Of a DNA stretch of 44,738 bases, positions 20,001-32,000 are shown piece by piece. Within the stretch, counting starts at the first letter, position 1. Each line of letters opens with the position of its first letter. Source of the stretch: Ministeria vibrans ATCC 50519 (lineage: Eukaryota > Opisthokonta > Filasterea). The stretch spans positions 1 through 44,738 of the forward strand of contig CALSCP010001415.1 of NCBI GenBank assembly GCA_943704425.1, written 5' to 3'. The position numbers and the translations under genes were made by a program. Below the pieces are notes generated by a model, which ran no database searches, had not been told where the DNA came from, and saw only the letters and a program-made list of their open reading frames with translations.

Positions 20001-23000
20001 TGACGAACTGAAGGCGTCCGTCGAGGGCCAGACCAAATTCTACCAGATCAACTCGGCCATTCGCTCCATTGCGCAGCAGTACGTCCTCTACAAGTACCGT
20101 ATCTTTACCAAGGGCACCAACGGCACCTGCTACAAGTGTCGCCAGTCCAACATTGTCGGGACGCCTGGCAACAGTAACCACCAGAGTGGCGGTGCCATTG
20201 ATTTTGCTCAAAACTCGCGAGAGCGCTTCAAGACGGTCATGAACAGCAAATGGTCGCGCTACTCGGATCGTCATCCGGGCAGGGACAAACCCCACTACGA
20301 CCGTTGGCCCACAAGCGACCTTGTCTCGTTCAAGGCCGACTCCATTCGTGCATTCCAGCGTCTTCACAATCGCAACTGCGCCCCTCAGCCCAGCTGCAAG
20401 ATTGCCGAGACGGGCGTGTGGGTGTGGGATGGTGAACTCGATCGGGCTCTCTTTGATGCGCCTCGCAACGGTTACTCCGGCGGTGCCTCTTGCTCGACAC
20501 CACTGCCAGGCGCCAACGAACCCCCAAGCTGCTGCAGCAAAGACCTCAAGAAGAAGGGTCGCTGCATTGCGTCCTCCACCTGCAAGAACAACGGGGGCGC
20601 AACGCTGTCGGGCCTCTGTCCTGGTATCTCCAAGTGTTGCGTTGACGAGCCCGTCGATGGTGTCGAGGTTACCATTAGCAGCAAGAAGGAAGGCTCGGAA
20701 GATCTGTTCCCGGTGCCCACCGTCATGACCGAGCAGCAGGCCGCTCAGTCGCAAGAGACCGAGGACAAGACCGTGTCGGTGCCCGTCCCCAAAGATCTCT
20801 CTCCGACCAACCTTGACTCGCTTCGCAACATCGGCTCCTTCCTTCGTCCCAACCGCATTCGCATTCGCCTCACCAAGAAACCGACGGCAGCAGTGACTCT
20901 TACGCTGACGCTCTCGTGCTGCGAGCCCGACGGCCTTGGCAGCTGCAATCAAGTCACCAACAACAACGTTTATGGCTTTTTCGATGCGGGCGCCGCCACC
21001 ATCTACCCGTCGCAGCTTAATTTTGCTGCCAACTCGGACACCTACAAGGTCTATCAGTCGGTGGGCGTTTCCAACAACAGCCCGCAACCGCAGTTCTGCT
21101 CCGTTTCCATTCAAAACTATTCCCCAGCCGGTCCCTACGCCGGCTACCACATCACTTTTGATCTCACCCTGCCCGCCCTCAGTGTATGTCGCGCCTACAA
21201 CGAACAGGAAGTGGACTCCACGTCGGGCGGCGGCACTGGCCGTCGTCGTGGTGCCAGCACCGACGAGCAGGATCCCATTACCGTCGAGGTCAACGAGCAA
21301 GACGCGGTGCACGACGAGTCGCATCACGAACGCCACCAGCACACCCAGAGCCGTCGCAGCATTGATGGCGACGATGCGTCGCTCTCGTGCAACTGTCCCG
21401 AGGCCGCTCCCGAAGAGTGCCAGTCGGGCCTGTGTGCCGTCAACAGCGCCTTCTGTTCCTTCATCAATAGCCAGGAGCGTGCCACGAGCAACATGGACGG
21501 CACCGACGACAAGACGTGCGCTGTTCCCTCCGGCTCGACCGGCGCCCCCTCGTGCAACGTCTTTGGCAGCATGCCCTGGCTGTCGGACGGTCAGCAATTC
21601 AACTTGGCCGCAACGTGTCACGCATTGCTGCGCAGCGACGCCGACGAGAACCTGTTCAAGTGCGTGCAGAACAATCTGATTTCGGGGCTGCAGGCCGTCG
21701 ATTCGTCGTACCAGTCGGCTTACGCGGCTCTCAAGGGCACCGTGGTGCCCGGCAATGCTTTTTCGGCCGACGAGTACCACCGCAAGCTAGTGAACGGCGG
21801 CGGTGGTTTGCCGTCGCCGTCGCAGGCCGAAACTGTCTTCTCCATCTACAAGACGGCTTACGAGACGTGCTGTTGCGCCGAGACGCCTGGCCAGTACCTT
21901 GCCTGGATCGCATCGACGCCCGTCAAGATGGAGCCGGCCACAGTCAACTACAATCACCAGCTGTACGGCACATGCGAGAACCGTGCCACCGTGAGCGGCG
22001 ACAAACCCGGCATCACCGGCTATTTCTTCATCAATCTGCTTGGACAAGAGTGGAAGCGTTGGTATGTCTTTGGACAGGACCCCAACGATACGGGCGACCG
22101 TCGTCGTCGTCGTCAGCAGGTCATGAGCGAGTTTGACGAGCGCGGCGAGGCACTCGTCGCTTCGTTGCCGTCGAATCACCCAGCGCGTCTCGACCATCGC
22201 GCGCGTCGTGGCTTCATCAAGGACAACCTTGCGGATCTCATTGCCAACCTGGATCCGGCTCAGTACTGTTTGAGCTACCCTGCCATCAAGATTATGGACC
22301 TGTCGGTGCCTTTCTTTCCCCCGTACGTTCAGTATGTGCCTCTCATTCTGGGTGTTGCCCTGGAAATTCGCATTAGTGCCGGAGCCTACTTCCGCATCTA
22401 TGCCAATGCCGAGGTGTGTCCATTGGCGCTGTCCGCAGGCGGCTCTATTGGTCCCGACCTGGGTGCCGAGCTTGTGGGCTCCGTCGCGCTCAACGCCTTT
22501 GTAATTCGCGCGGGTATTACATTGAGCATCGAGTTGCTGCAGAACTCGCTGCGTTTCAGCGCGGACCTCGCGTTCGCCTCGAAACCCTTCCAGGTGTGCT
22601 TTGATTTGACGCGCGAGCAAAATCCCCTCACCTTCAAGTTCGAAGCGTTTGTTCAGTTGCGCACCAAAATCAAGTGGTGCAAGGTCTGGGGCGTGCCCAT
22701 TCCTTGTGGTCTCACCTGGGGCAAGCGCCATGCCATCACTCTTGGCTCAGGCTCACTCTCCTCCAATCATGTTATTGACGTCATGTGGACCAACTGCAAG
22801 GCGGACGTGAACACGCGACCCGTCGCGACTCCCGCCCAACTGACCGTTGGCGAAGACGTGCTGTACACGGGTACACTGGCTGGTACTGACTCGGACGGTG
22901 ACAGCCTCACCTTTGCCATTCACACCGAAGCGGACGGACTCGTGGTGCTTACCGACGAAACAAGCGGAACCTTCACGTACCGCAGTGCCAAGCACCGTGC

Positions 23001-26000
23001 GGGCACGGACACGTTTGGGTTCACGGCGAACGACGGCGAGGAAGAGAGCGAACCCGCCTTCATTACCATTACTGTCACTCCCATTTCAGACCCACCTGCC
23101 GTCACCGTCGAGCCCATGACCGGCACCCAGGGATCGTCGGTCAACCTCGACATTGAGGTGGAACTTGTTGACATTGACGGCTCCGAACAACTCTCGGTGG
23201 CCCTGTGTGACTGCTCGGCGTCGCTCGACGGCAGCGCCTGCTCCTCCACCGGCGCTTGCTGCCTCGAGATTCCCACGCGTCGTCTCGACTACCCTTCGGC
23301 CGGCATATCCTCATTGCTCAGTGGCGGCACATCACTCGTGCCCAAAAGCCTTCTGAAGACCACGAGTGGCTCGGGTTCTGGCTCGTCGCTGTTTCACTCG
23401 CGCGAGCGAGCCACTGGACCTGCCTCGCGTATTCATTGTGAAGCGCGCGGCAGTCAGGGCGAGTGTCAGAAACGCGCAGTGGCGCTCGGCGCCACCTTCC
23501 GCTCGTTTGCCGCCGGTCAGACGTGCGCCCAAGTGTCTTGCTCGCTGAGCACGCCCGGAACGCTTGGCGCCTGCTGCCTTAACAATGGGTTTAGTGGCAC
23601 TTGTCACGCACAGGCGAGTGCGGCCGACTGCCAGACGCGCGCCACGCTTCTTGGCTGGACCTTTGGCTCGTTCAATCCGTCAGCGACGTGCAGCGACAGC
23701 GCCAATGTGTGTCCCTCCATCATGACCGCCGGTGGCACGTGCTGCCTCCAGCAGGGCACCACGGCCATGTGCGAGCACCACATCTCCGAGAGTGTGTGTC
23801 GTGACCGTGCCACTCGCTCCGACAATGTCGTCTTTCGCTCGTTCACCTCGGGCCTCAACTGCCCCACCACTAGCTGTCCTGTGCTTATCACGCCGTGTCT
23901 CACGTCACCCTGCCGCAACGGCGCCACATGCACCGAAACGTCGACGACCACGTACACGTGTACCTGTGTGCCCGGCTTCCAGGGTACCGACTGTGAGCAG
24001 GACGTTGACGAGTGCGCATCGCAGCCGTGTGCCAATGGTGCCGTGTGTATTGATGGCGTCGACAACTTTGCGTGTCGCTGTGTGGCTGCTAATGGATTTG
24101 GCGGTGAGCTTTGCGACGCGCCCATTGACGAGTGTCTGTCATCGCCGTGCGAGAATGGTGGCACCTGTGTTGACAAGGTTGCTTCCTATGAGTGCACCTG
24201 CCTCGCGACCTTCACCGGCGACTCGTGTCAGACTGACTACAATGCGTGTACGTTGGTGCCGTGCAAAAATGGCGCCGCCTGCGCCTCCGATCCAATCACT
24301 GGCTTTGTGTGCACCTGCGCCACCGGCTGGCTTGGCACCACATGTGAGCAGCCCGTCGACTATTGTGAGTCGTCGCCGTGTGTCAATGGGGGTGTGTGCT
24401 CGCTCAACACCGCCTCTGCGACACCCTTTGCACAGTGTACCTGTAGCGCCGGCTACAATGGCGATGCGTGCGAGACAAACATTGACGAGTGTGCCGCTGC
24501 CCCCTGCCAAAATGGAGGCACGTGCCGTGACGGCGTTGCCTCGTTTGTGTGCGACTGTGTGCCTGGCTACCAGGGCACCGTGTGCGCCACAAACATTGAC
24601 GATTGTTCGCCGAATCCATGCTCGGTCAATGGCGTTTGCCACGACCTGGTTAACGGCTACCGTTGCGACTGTACCCCTGGCTACACGGATCCGCTCTGCG
24701 CGACCAACACGGACGAGTGTGCTACGTCGCCTTGCCAGAATGGCGGTGTGTGTGTCGACGGCGTGAACGAGTACGCCTGCTCGTGTGCCTACGGCTGGAT
24801 TGGCGTCAACTGTGACACGCTCGAGGATGAATGCATCTCGTCGCCCTGCCTCAACGGTGGTCAGTGTGTCAACGCCGACAACAAGTATGAGTGTCGTTGT
24901 GCGACCGGCTATGCGGGTGTTCAGTGCGCAACGGACATTGACGAGTGCGCCTCGATGCCGTGCCTTAATGGGGCCGCCTGCGTGAACGGCGTGGGTGGCT
25001 TTGCATGCACCTGCCTGCCCGGCTACCATGGAACGACGTGTGCCACGAACACGGACGAGTGCGCGATCGCACCATGCAAGAATGGCGCCGCCTGTGTCGA
25101 CGGCGTGAACATGTTCACGTGCACATGCGTCGCCGGCTACACCGGTCAGGTGTGCGATGTCAACATCGACGAGTGTGCCGCGGTCACCTGTCAGAATGGT
25201 GGTACGTGTCAGGATGGCGTCAACGACTTCACCTGTGTGTGCGAGCCGGGCTATGCGGGCGATCTATGCGACGTGAACATTGACGAGTGTGCCTCGACTC
25301 CTTGCATCAATGGAGGCGTGTGCATCGACGGTGTCGATGCCTTCTCGTGTACCTGTGTTGTCGGTTATGCAGGCGCACAGTGCGAGAGCAACATCAACGA
25401 GTGTGCTTCGACGCCGTGCGTCAATGGCATGTGCGTTGACGCGATAAATGCCTTTTCGTGCACCTGTGATGCCGGCTATGCTGGCACCTTGTGCGACACT
25501 GACATTGACGAGTGTACTACCACCGGGAATGGGTCGCCGTGCCTCAATGGAGGTGTGTGTAGCGACCTGGTGAACGGTTACAAGTGCACGTGTGCCGCCG
25601 GCTATGCGGGAGCGACGTGTGCCGAGAACATTGACGAGTGTGCCGCCAACCCGTGTTTGAATGGTGGCGTGTGCACCGACGGTATTAACCTGTACACGTG
25701 TCAGTGTGCCGTTGGCTATGAGGGCTCTGACTGCGACACCAACACGGACGATTGTGCGGCTGACCCCTGCCTCAATGGGGCCACGTGTGTCGATCGTCTC
25801 AATGCCTTTACGTGCAGCTGTGCCGCCGGCTACCGCGGTACACTTTGTGCCGAAAACATCGACGAGTGCGCACCCATCGCGTGTCAGAACGGTGGCACGT
25901 GTGTAGACGGTGTTGACCAGTTTCAGTGTGTCTGTGCGAACGGCTGGCACGGTGTGCTGTGCGAGACGGACACCGACGAGTGTGCCAGCAGTCCATGCCC

Positions 26001-29000
26001 GCGTGGCGAGTGCATCGCCGCTGTTGGTGCCTTTAGCTGTCGCTGTCCCACCGGCTATGGCGGCACCCTGTGCGAGACGGACATTAACGAGTGCGAGACG
26101 AACCCCTGCCTCCACGGAGGCTCGTGTACCGACACAGTGGGCGCGGCCGTGTGTACCTGTGTTGAGGGCTATGGCGGCGACACGTGCGCCAACAACATTG
26201 ATGACTGCGCTCAGAATCCTTGCGTGCATGGCACATGCTTTGACCGTGTTAACGCCTTTGAGTGCGTTTGTACCGCCGGCTACGAGGGTGCCACTTGCTC
26301 AGTGGACACCAACGAGTGCGCGAGCAGTCCATGCGACAACACTGGCGTCTGCAGCGACAAAGTCAACGGCTATGTGTGCGCGTGCCCTGCGGGCTTTGCC
26401 GGCACACACTGTTCACAAAACATTGATGACTGTGTTCCAAATCCCTGTCAGAACTCGGGCGTGTGTGCCGATGGTGCGAACGCTTTTACATGTACTTGCG
26501 CCGCCGGCTATGAGGGCGACACGTGCGCCGACAACATCAACGATTGTGCGACGCAGCCTTGCAAGAATGGCGCCGTCTGTCACGATGGTCTTCTCACCTT
26601 CACGTGTACCTGTGCTGCCGGCTACACCGGCGACATTTGCAACGTTAACATTGACGATTGCGCCGCGGACCCCTGCCAGCACGGCGGTACCTGTGTCGAC
26701 GCTGTGAACGGTTTCACGTGTACCTGTGTCGCCGGCTATGCCGGTGCTACATGCTCCCACGATGTCGATGAGTGTGCGGCGCAGCCGTGCCTCTCTGGCG
26801 GCACCTGTGTTGACGAAATCAACGGCTACTCGTGCACGTGCGCGACGGGTTACGCGGGTGCCACGTGCGCCGAGAACATTGACGACTGTGCGCAGCATGG
26901 TTGTGCCAACGGCGCCACGTGCGTGGACCATGTGAATCGCTACTCATGCAACTGCAAGCCGGGCTATGCGGGCACACTGTGCGAGATCAACGTGAGCGAC
27001 TGTTCGCCGTCACCCTGTGTCAATGGTGGCGTGTGCAAAGACGGCGTCAACTCGTACGTGTGCATTTGCCCTGTAGGCTACGCGGGCGCAACGTGCGCGA
27101 CGAATGTGAATGAGTGTGCGAGCAGCCCGTGCCACAATGGCGGTGTCTGTGTCGACGAGGTGGGCGCGTATGGCTGCATTTGCGCCGACGGCTATGGCGG
27201 CAACATGTGCCAAGTGAACATTGACGAGTGCGCCTCGGAGCCGTGCCTCAATGGTGCCACCTGTGTGGATGCGGTGGACGGGTTCACATGCAAATGTGCC
27301 GCGGGCTTCGCCGGCGATATGTGTGCGGGCAACATTGACGAGTGCGCGTCGACACCCTGCCAAAATGGAGGTGTGTGCACTGATCTTGTTAATGCCTTTT
27401 CATGCGCCTGTGCCAGTGGCTTCACCGACACAACGTGCAGCACGAACATTGATGACTGTAAGGCCGAATCGTGCCACAACGGTGGTACATGCGTTGATTT
27501 GGTTGACGCAGTGCGATGCACGTGTGCGGCTGGCTGGCAGGGCATCGCCTGCAACGAGCAGGTCCTTGAATGTGAGTCAAACCCGTGCGTCAATGGCGCG
27601 TGCGTAGACGCCACCAATGGCTACATTTGTAAGTGTGAGACTGGCTGGGCGGGAGTCGCGTGCGACTTTAACATCGACGACTGTGCTGGTTCACCGTGTC
27701 TCAACGGCGGTGTCTGTTCCGACGCCGTCAACGCCTTCACGTGTGCGTGTCCGGCTGGCTTTGCTGGCGCGACTTGCGGCACCAACATTGACGAGTGTGC
27801 TCCGGCGCCCTGTCTTAATGGGGGTCTTTGTGCCGACGCGATCAATGGTTTCAAGTGTACGTGCGCCACGGGCTTCTCGGGCACCACGTGCTCGGTTAAC
27901 AACGACGATTGCTCTCCGCAGCCGTGCAAGAATGGCGCGACCTGCACCGACCTGGTCAACAGTTACCGTTGTACCTGTGTGCCGGGCTACGCGGGCACTC
28001 TGTGCGACACGAACATTAACGACTGTTCGCCCAACCCATGTGCCAATGGGGCCTCCTGCGTCGACCAAGTCAACGCCTACAAGTGCCTGTGCCCCCCCGG
28101 ATTTGTAGGTACCACCTGTGCTACCAATGTGGACGATTGCGCCGGCAACCCCTGTGGCTCGTACGGCTCCTGCTCCGACGGTGTCAATGGCTTCACGTGC
28201 ACATGCGAAACCGGCTTTAGCGGGACCACCTGTCAGACGAACAACAACGACTGTGTCCACCATGGTTGCAGCAACGGCGCCACCTGCGTCGACGGGGTGA
28301 ACACATACACCTGCTCATGCACCACCGGCTACTCGGGGACCTACTGCCAGACCAACTCCAACGATTGCTTTAGCGGCGCCTGCCTCCACGGCGGCACGTG
28401 TGTCGACGGTCTAAACACCTACACTTGTAAATGTCTTGCGGGCTACTCGGGTTCGCGTTGCGCCACCAACGACAACGATTGCTCCCCAAACCCATGCGCC
28501 AACGGCGGTGCCTGCCAGGACGGCGTCAACTCGTACACATGCAGCTGTGCGACCGGCTGGACGGGAACTCAGTGTACGGTAGCCGTCAACTACTGCCAGT
28601 GCTCCCCGTGCCGAAATGGCGCCACCTGCACTTCACACTCGTCGGGCTACACTTGCGCGTGCGCACCCGGCTACTCCGGCTCGTCTTGCACGGTGAACAC
28701 CAACGAGTGCGCATCTGCGCCCTGCCAAAACCTCGGCACCTGTGTCGACGGTATCAATGGCTACACCTGCACCTGTCTCACGGGCTTTACTGGCTCGACG
28801 TGCGGCACTAATATCAACGACTGCGCTTGCAACCCGTGCCAGAATGGTGGCACATGCACGGACTTGATTAATGGCTTTACGTGCTCGTGTGCCACGGGAT
28901 ACGCCGGCTCGACCTGCTCCTTTGACATCAACGAGTGCGCTTGCAATCCGTGTCTTAACGGCGGCGCTTGTGTCAATAATGTGGGCTACTACACGTGTAC

Positions 29001-32000
29001 GTGTGCGTCGGGCTATACTGGCTCTCAGTGCGGCGAGACAATTGTCAATTCGTGTGCTTCAAGTCCGTGCAAAAACGGAGCCGGGTGCGTGCCAATCTCG
29101 CCGAGCGCTTACAAGTGTATCTGCGTCTCGCCCTATACGGGCACCACCTGCACTGAAGTAAATCGTCCGTGTTGCACACGATCGTCAGCTGGCGTCGGAG
29201 CCTGCTCGCTCCATACGAGTGCGTCGGCCTGCTTCTCGTATGCATCCTCAGCCAGTCGCACTTACGTCTCCTATTACTCGTCCTCCACCAGTTGCAGCTC
29301 TGTCATTTGTTCCGATGTATCCTCCACCAAATACGTTTGTTGCAACAGTGGTCAGCTGCGTCGCGACGCGCTCATTGTGCCCATTGAAGACGGCGCATGT
29401 ACACTGGAGACTGCTCAAGACTGTGTTGGCATTTCGATTCTCGGTGAGACCCGGTGCCTCTCCGACTCCTGCACACGTATACTTCAGCGTCGCGCCATCT
29501 CGTCCATTCCTGCCAAGACATTCCTCTCGTCGGGTGTTCTTGCGCCTCCCACATCATCTGCGACCTCCGTTTGCGGCTGCAACGGTCAAGTGCAGTTTCC
29601 CAGTGACGAGTGGAAGATTACCAAGAGTGGTGTGAAGCTGACGGATTCGGCGATGCAGTCGTTGTCGCTTGCCGACCTTGCTTCGCTTGAGGTGGTTCCC
29701 GACCCGGATTTTTCGGGCAAATTTGCCTTCCAGGTGGTAGGTCTGTCGCAGGAAAAGGAAGCGGGTATTCCCGCGGCCATTTCCAACGTGCCTGCCGGCA
29801 TGAACATCCTGCCAGTGAACGAAGCGCCTACCGTGAGTGCCACGCTCAGCTCGGTCAGCGTGGCCCTCGGTGACTTTGTCGCCTTGGGCTCGTTTACCGT
29901 GGCCGACTCGGACCTGGGCGGTGACGGCCTGCTTGTTGTCAACGTCGAGGCGTCCTTTGGTGACGCTCACCTGTGGGTTTCGACCTCGACAGGCGTCACC
30001 TTCCTGGGTGTGCCACCGGCCGACGTTGAAGAGCGCGGTGTGAGCGCCTATGTGGAGGAGACAGCGGATGCGTCGATCGAGAATGTCTACGTGACGTTGC
30101 GTGACGCTCTCTCTGTGGGCGTTGTCAACGGCAACAGCCGACTGCGCATGATGGGTACGCCCATTGCACTCAATGCGGCACTCTCGTCGCTTCAGTACGA
30201 GTCGGGCGCGGCTTTTGTAGGCGCCGACACGGTCACCCTGAGCGTGTCGGACCTGTTTGCGGCGGATCTTTTTGAAGTGGAAAGTGTCGGACTGTCCGCG
30301 TCCACCACCATTGCTGTCACTGTCACGGGTTCCCTTCCTGTGGGCCACATTGTGACGTCGGGCGAACAATCTGAATTCCAAGTGTCGTCGAGCGGTGCCG
30401 ACGATTCGTTGCAGAACCTCTTTGCGCTCTCGGTGCTGACCGAGACCAGTGACACCGAAGTTGAGCTTGAGTTCAGCTTCACAGACGCGCCCGATGCACT
30501 GACTGCCCCCACTGCCGCGACCGTGAGCAGCGCAAACTTGGGCACCTACGTAGTCGTATCACAGTCACCGACCAAATACCGCGTGCGTGGTACTGCCTCG
30601 TCCATTCTCTACATGCTCTCATTGTCGACGGTCGACGCGAGCAAGTCGACGACACACTGTCGCTGGCGCATGCTTGCGAAGCTCTACGTGAGCCCGACGG
30701 GTGCGCTCCTCGACACGCACGCCCTGTGGTACACCAAGAGTGGCTGTACGCCCACGGCGACGCTCACCATGGCACCGACACAGACGGTGCTGGCAACCAC
30801 CAGCGAGGGCACAGGCGTCACCATCACCAGTGCCAACTGGCAGCTGACGAGCACGGGCGCCAAGGTGCTGGTGTCGCTCGAGTCGGACGATGTCCACGTG
30901 ATATTTAGCAGTGTCGCATCGGGCGTGACCGTGTTCACCGCCAAGAGCTCGCAGGATCACTCGCTTATTGGCGGCACCACTAGTCTGCAGTTGTTGGGCT
31001 CGGCGGCTGCCGTCAGCAGCACACTCAACGCCATTGAGGTGCAGCCTCAGCTGCGTTTCAGCGGTATTGCCTCGATTCACGTGCGTGCTGTGGCGCTTGG
31101 TGCTCATGAAGAGCCCGTGGAGATGGTGAGTATGGATGCGGTGGCGCTGGTCATGTCCTCCCTTGTGGCCACCAATCTGATTGAGGTGACGGTGACCGAC
31201 GTGAACCACGAGCCGTCGTTGCTCTATCCATCGTACATGACGGTGAGCGAGCACGAATCGAACGAGGTGCACTCGTTTGGTGTGTTCGACGACGATCTTC
31301 TTGCCGTGGGCGGTTCGCTCGTTGTCCTTGTCGAAGTGACCGCGGGAACCTTGTCGCTGGCGGACCCCGCCATCGTGCAGATGATTCAGGGCACCGGCAC
31401 TGGCGATGCTGTCATGTCGTTTACGGGCTCTCTGCAGGCTGTGAATACAGCGCTATTTTCGCTCGTGTACAATGCTGGTGCGTGCGCCGAGGTGTCCTGT
31501 GGCGCCACCGACGAGTTCTTGCACATTCAAGTGACCGACTTGCCGTCGACGCCCAACCAAGCGTCGACGTCCATTGACGGCGTGACGCGTCTTGACATTT
31601 TGTGTGTGGCCAACGCGCCGCTTGTGACTGCCCCTGCAGCACTTGGGTGGGAGGACACCGACGTTGCCGTGTCGGTGTCGGTGACCGCTGTAGACACCAA
31701 GGAGCTTGTGTACGTGCACATGCGACTGCCCGAGCACGCGTCGTTGACCAATGGCGCCGACTTGGGCTACGACGGACTGTGGGAGCTGCAACTCAACGAG
31801 CTTGCGGGTCTCAAGGTACGACCTCTGCCCAACTACAATGGCCTCATCAATATTACTGTGATTGGCATTTCGATTGAGCCGTCGGTTGACGAGCGCGCCA
31901 CGACGGAGCGCACGCTCATTGTCGATGTGCGCGCCGTCAACGATGCGCCCACCATCAAAGTGCCGCCTTCGCCGCGTGTCTTTGAGGACACCTTGTCGCT

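Noticed and set aside
18061-24000. Long minus-strand frames (for example 18061-19509, 19966-21780, 21787-22731)
   Set aside because: They mirror the giant gene's GC-rich codons, have no recognisable domains, and the plus frame has clear family motifs.
24139-28263. Long antisense and shifted frames across the EGF array
   Set aside because: The repeat period is a multiple of three, so other frames stay open by chance; the plus frame has all 46 six-Cys modules.
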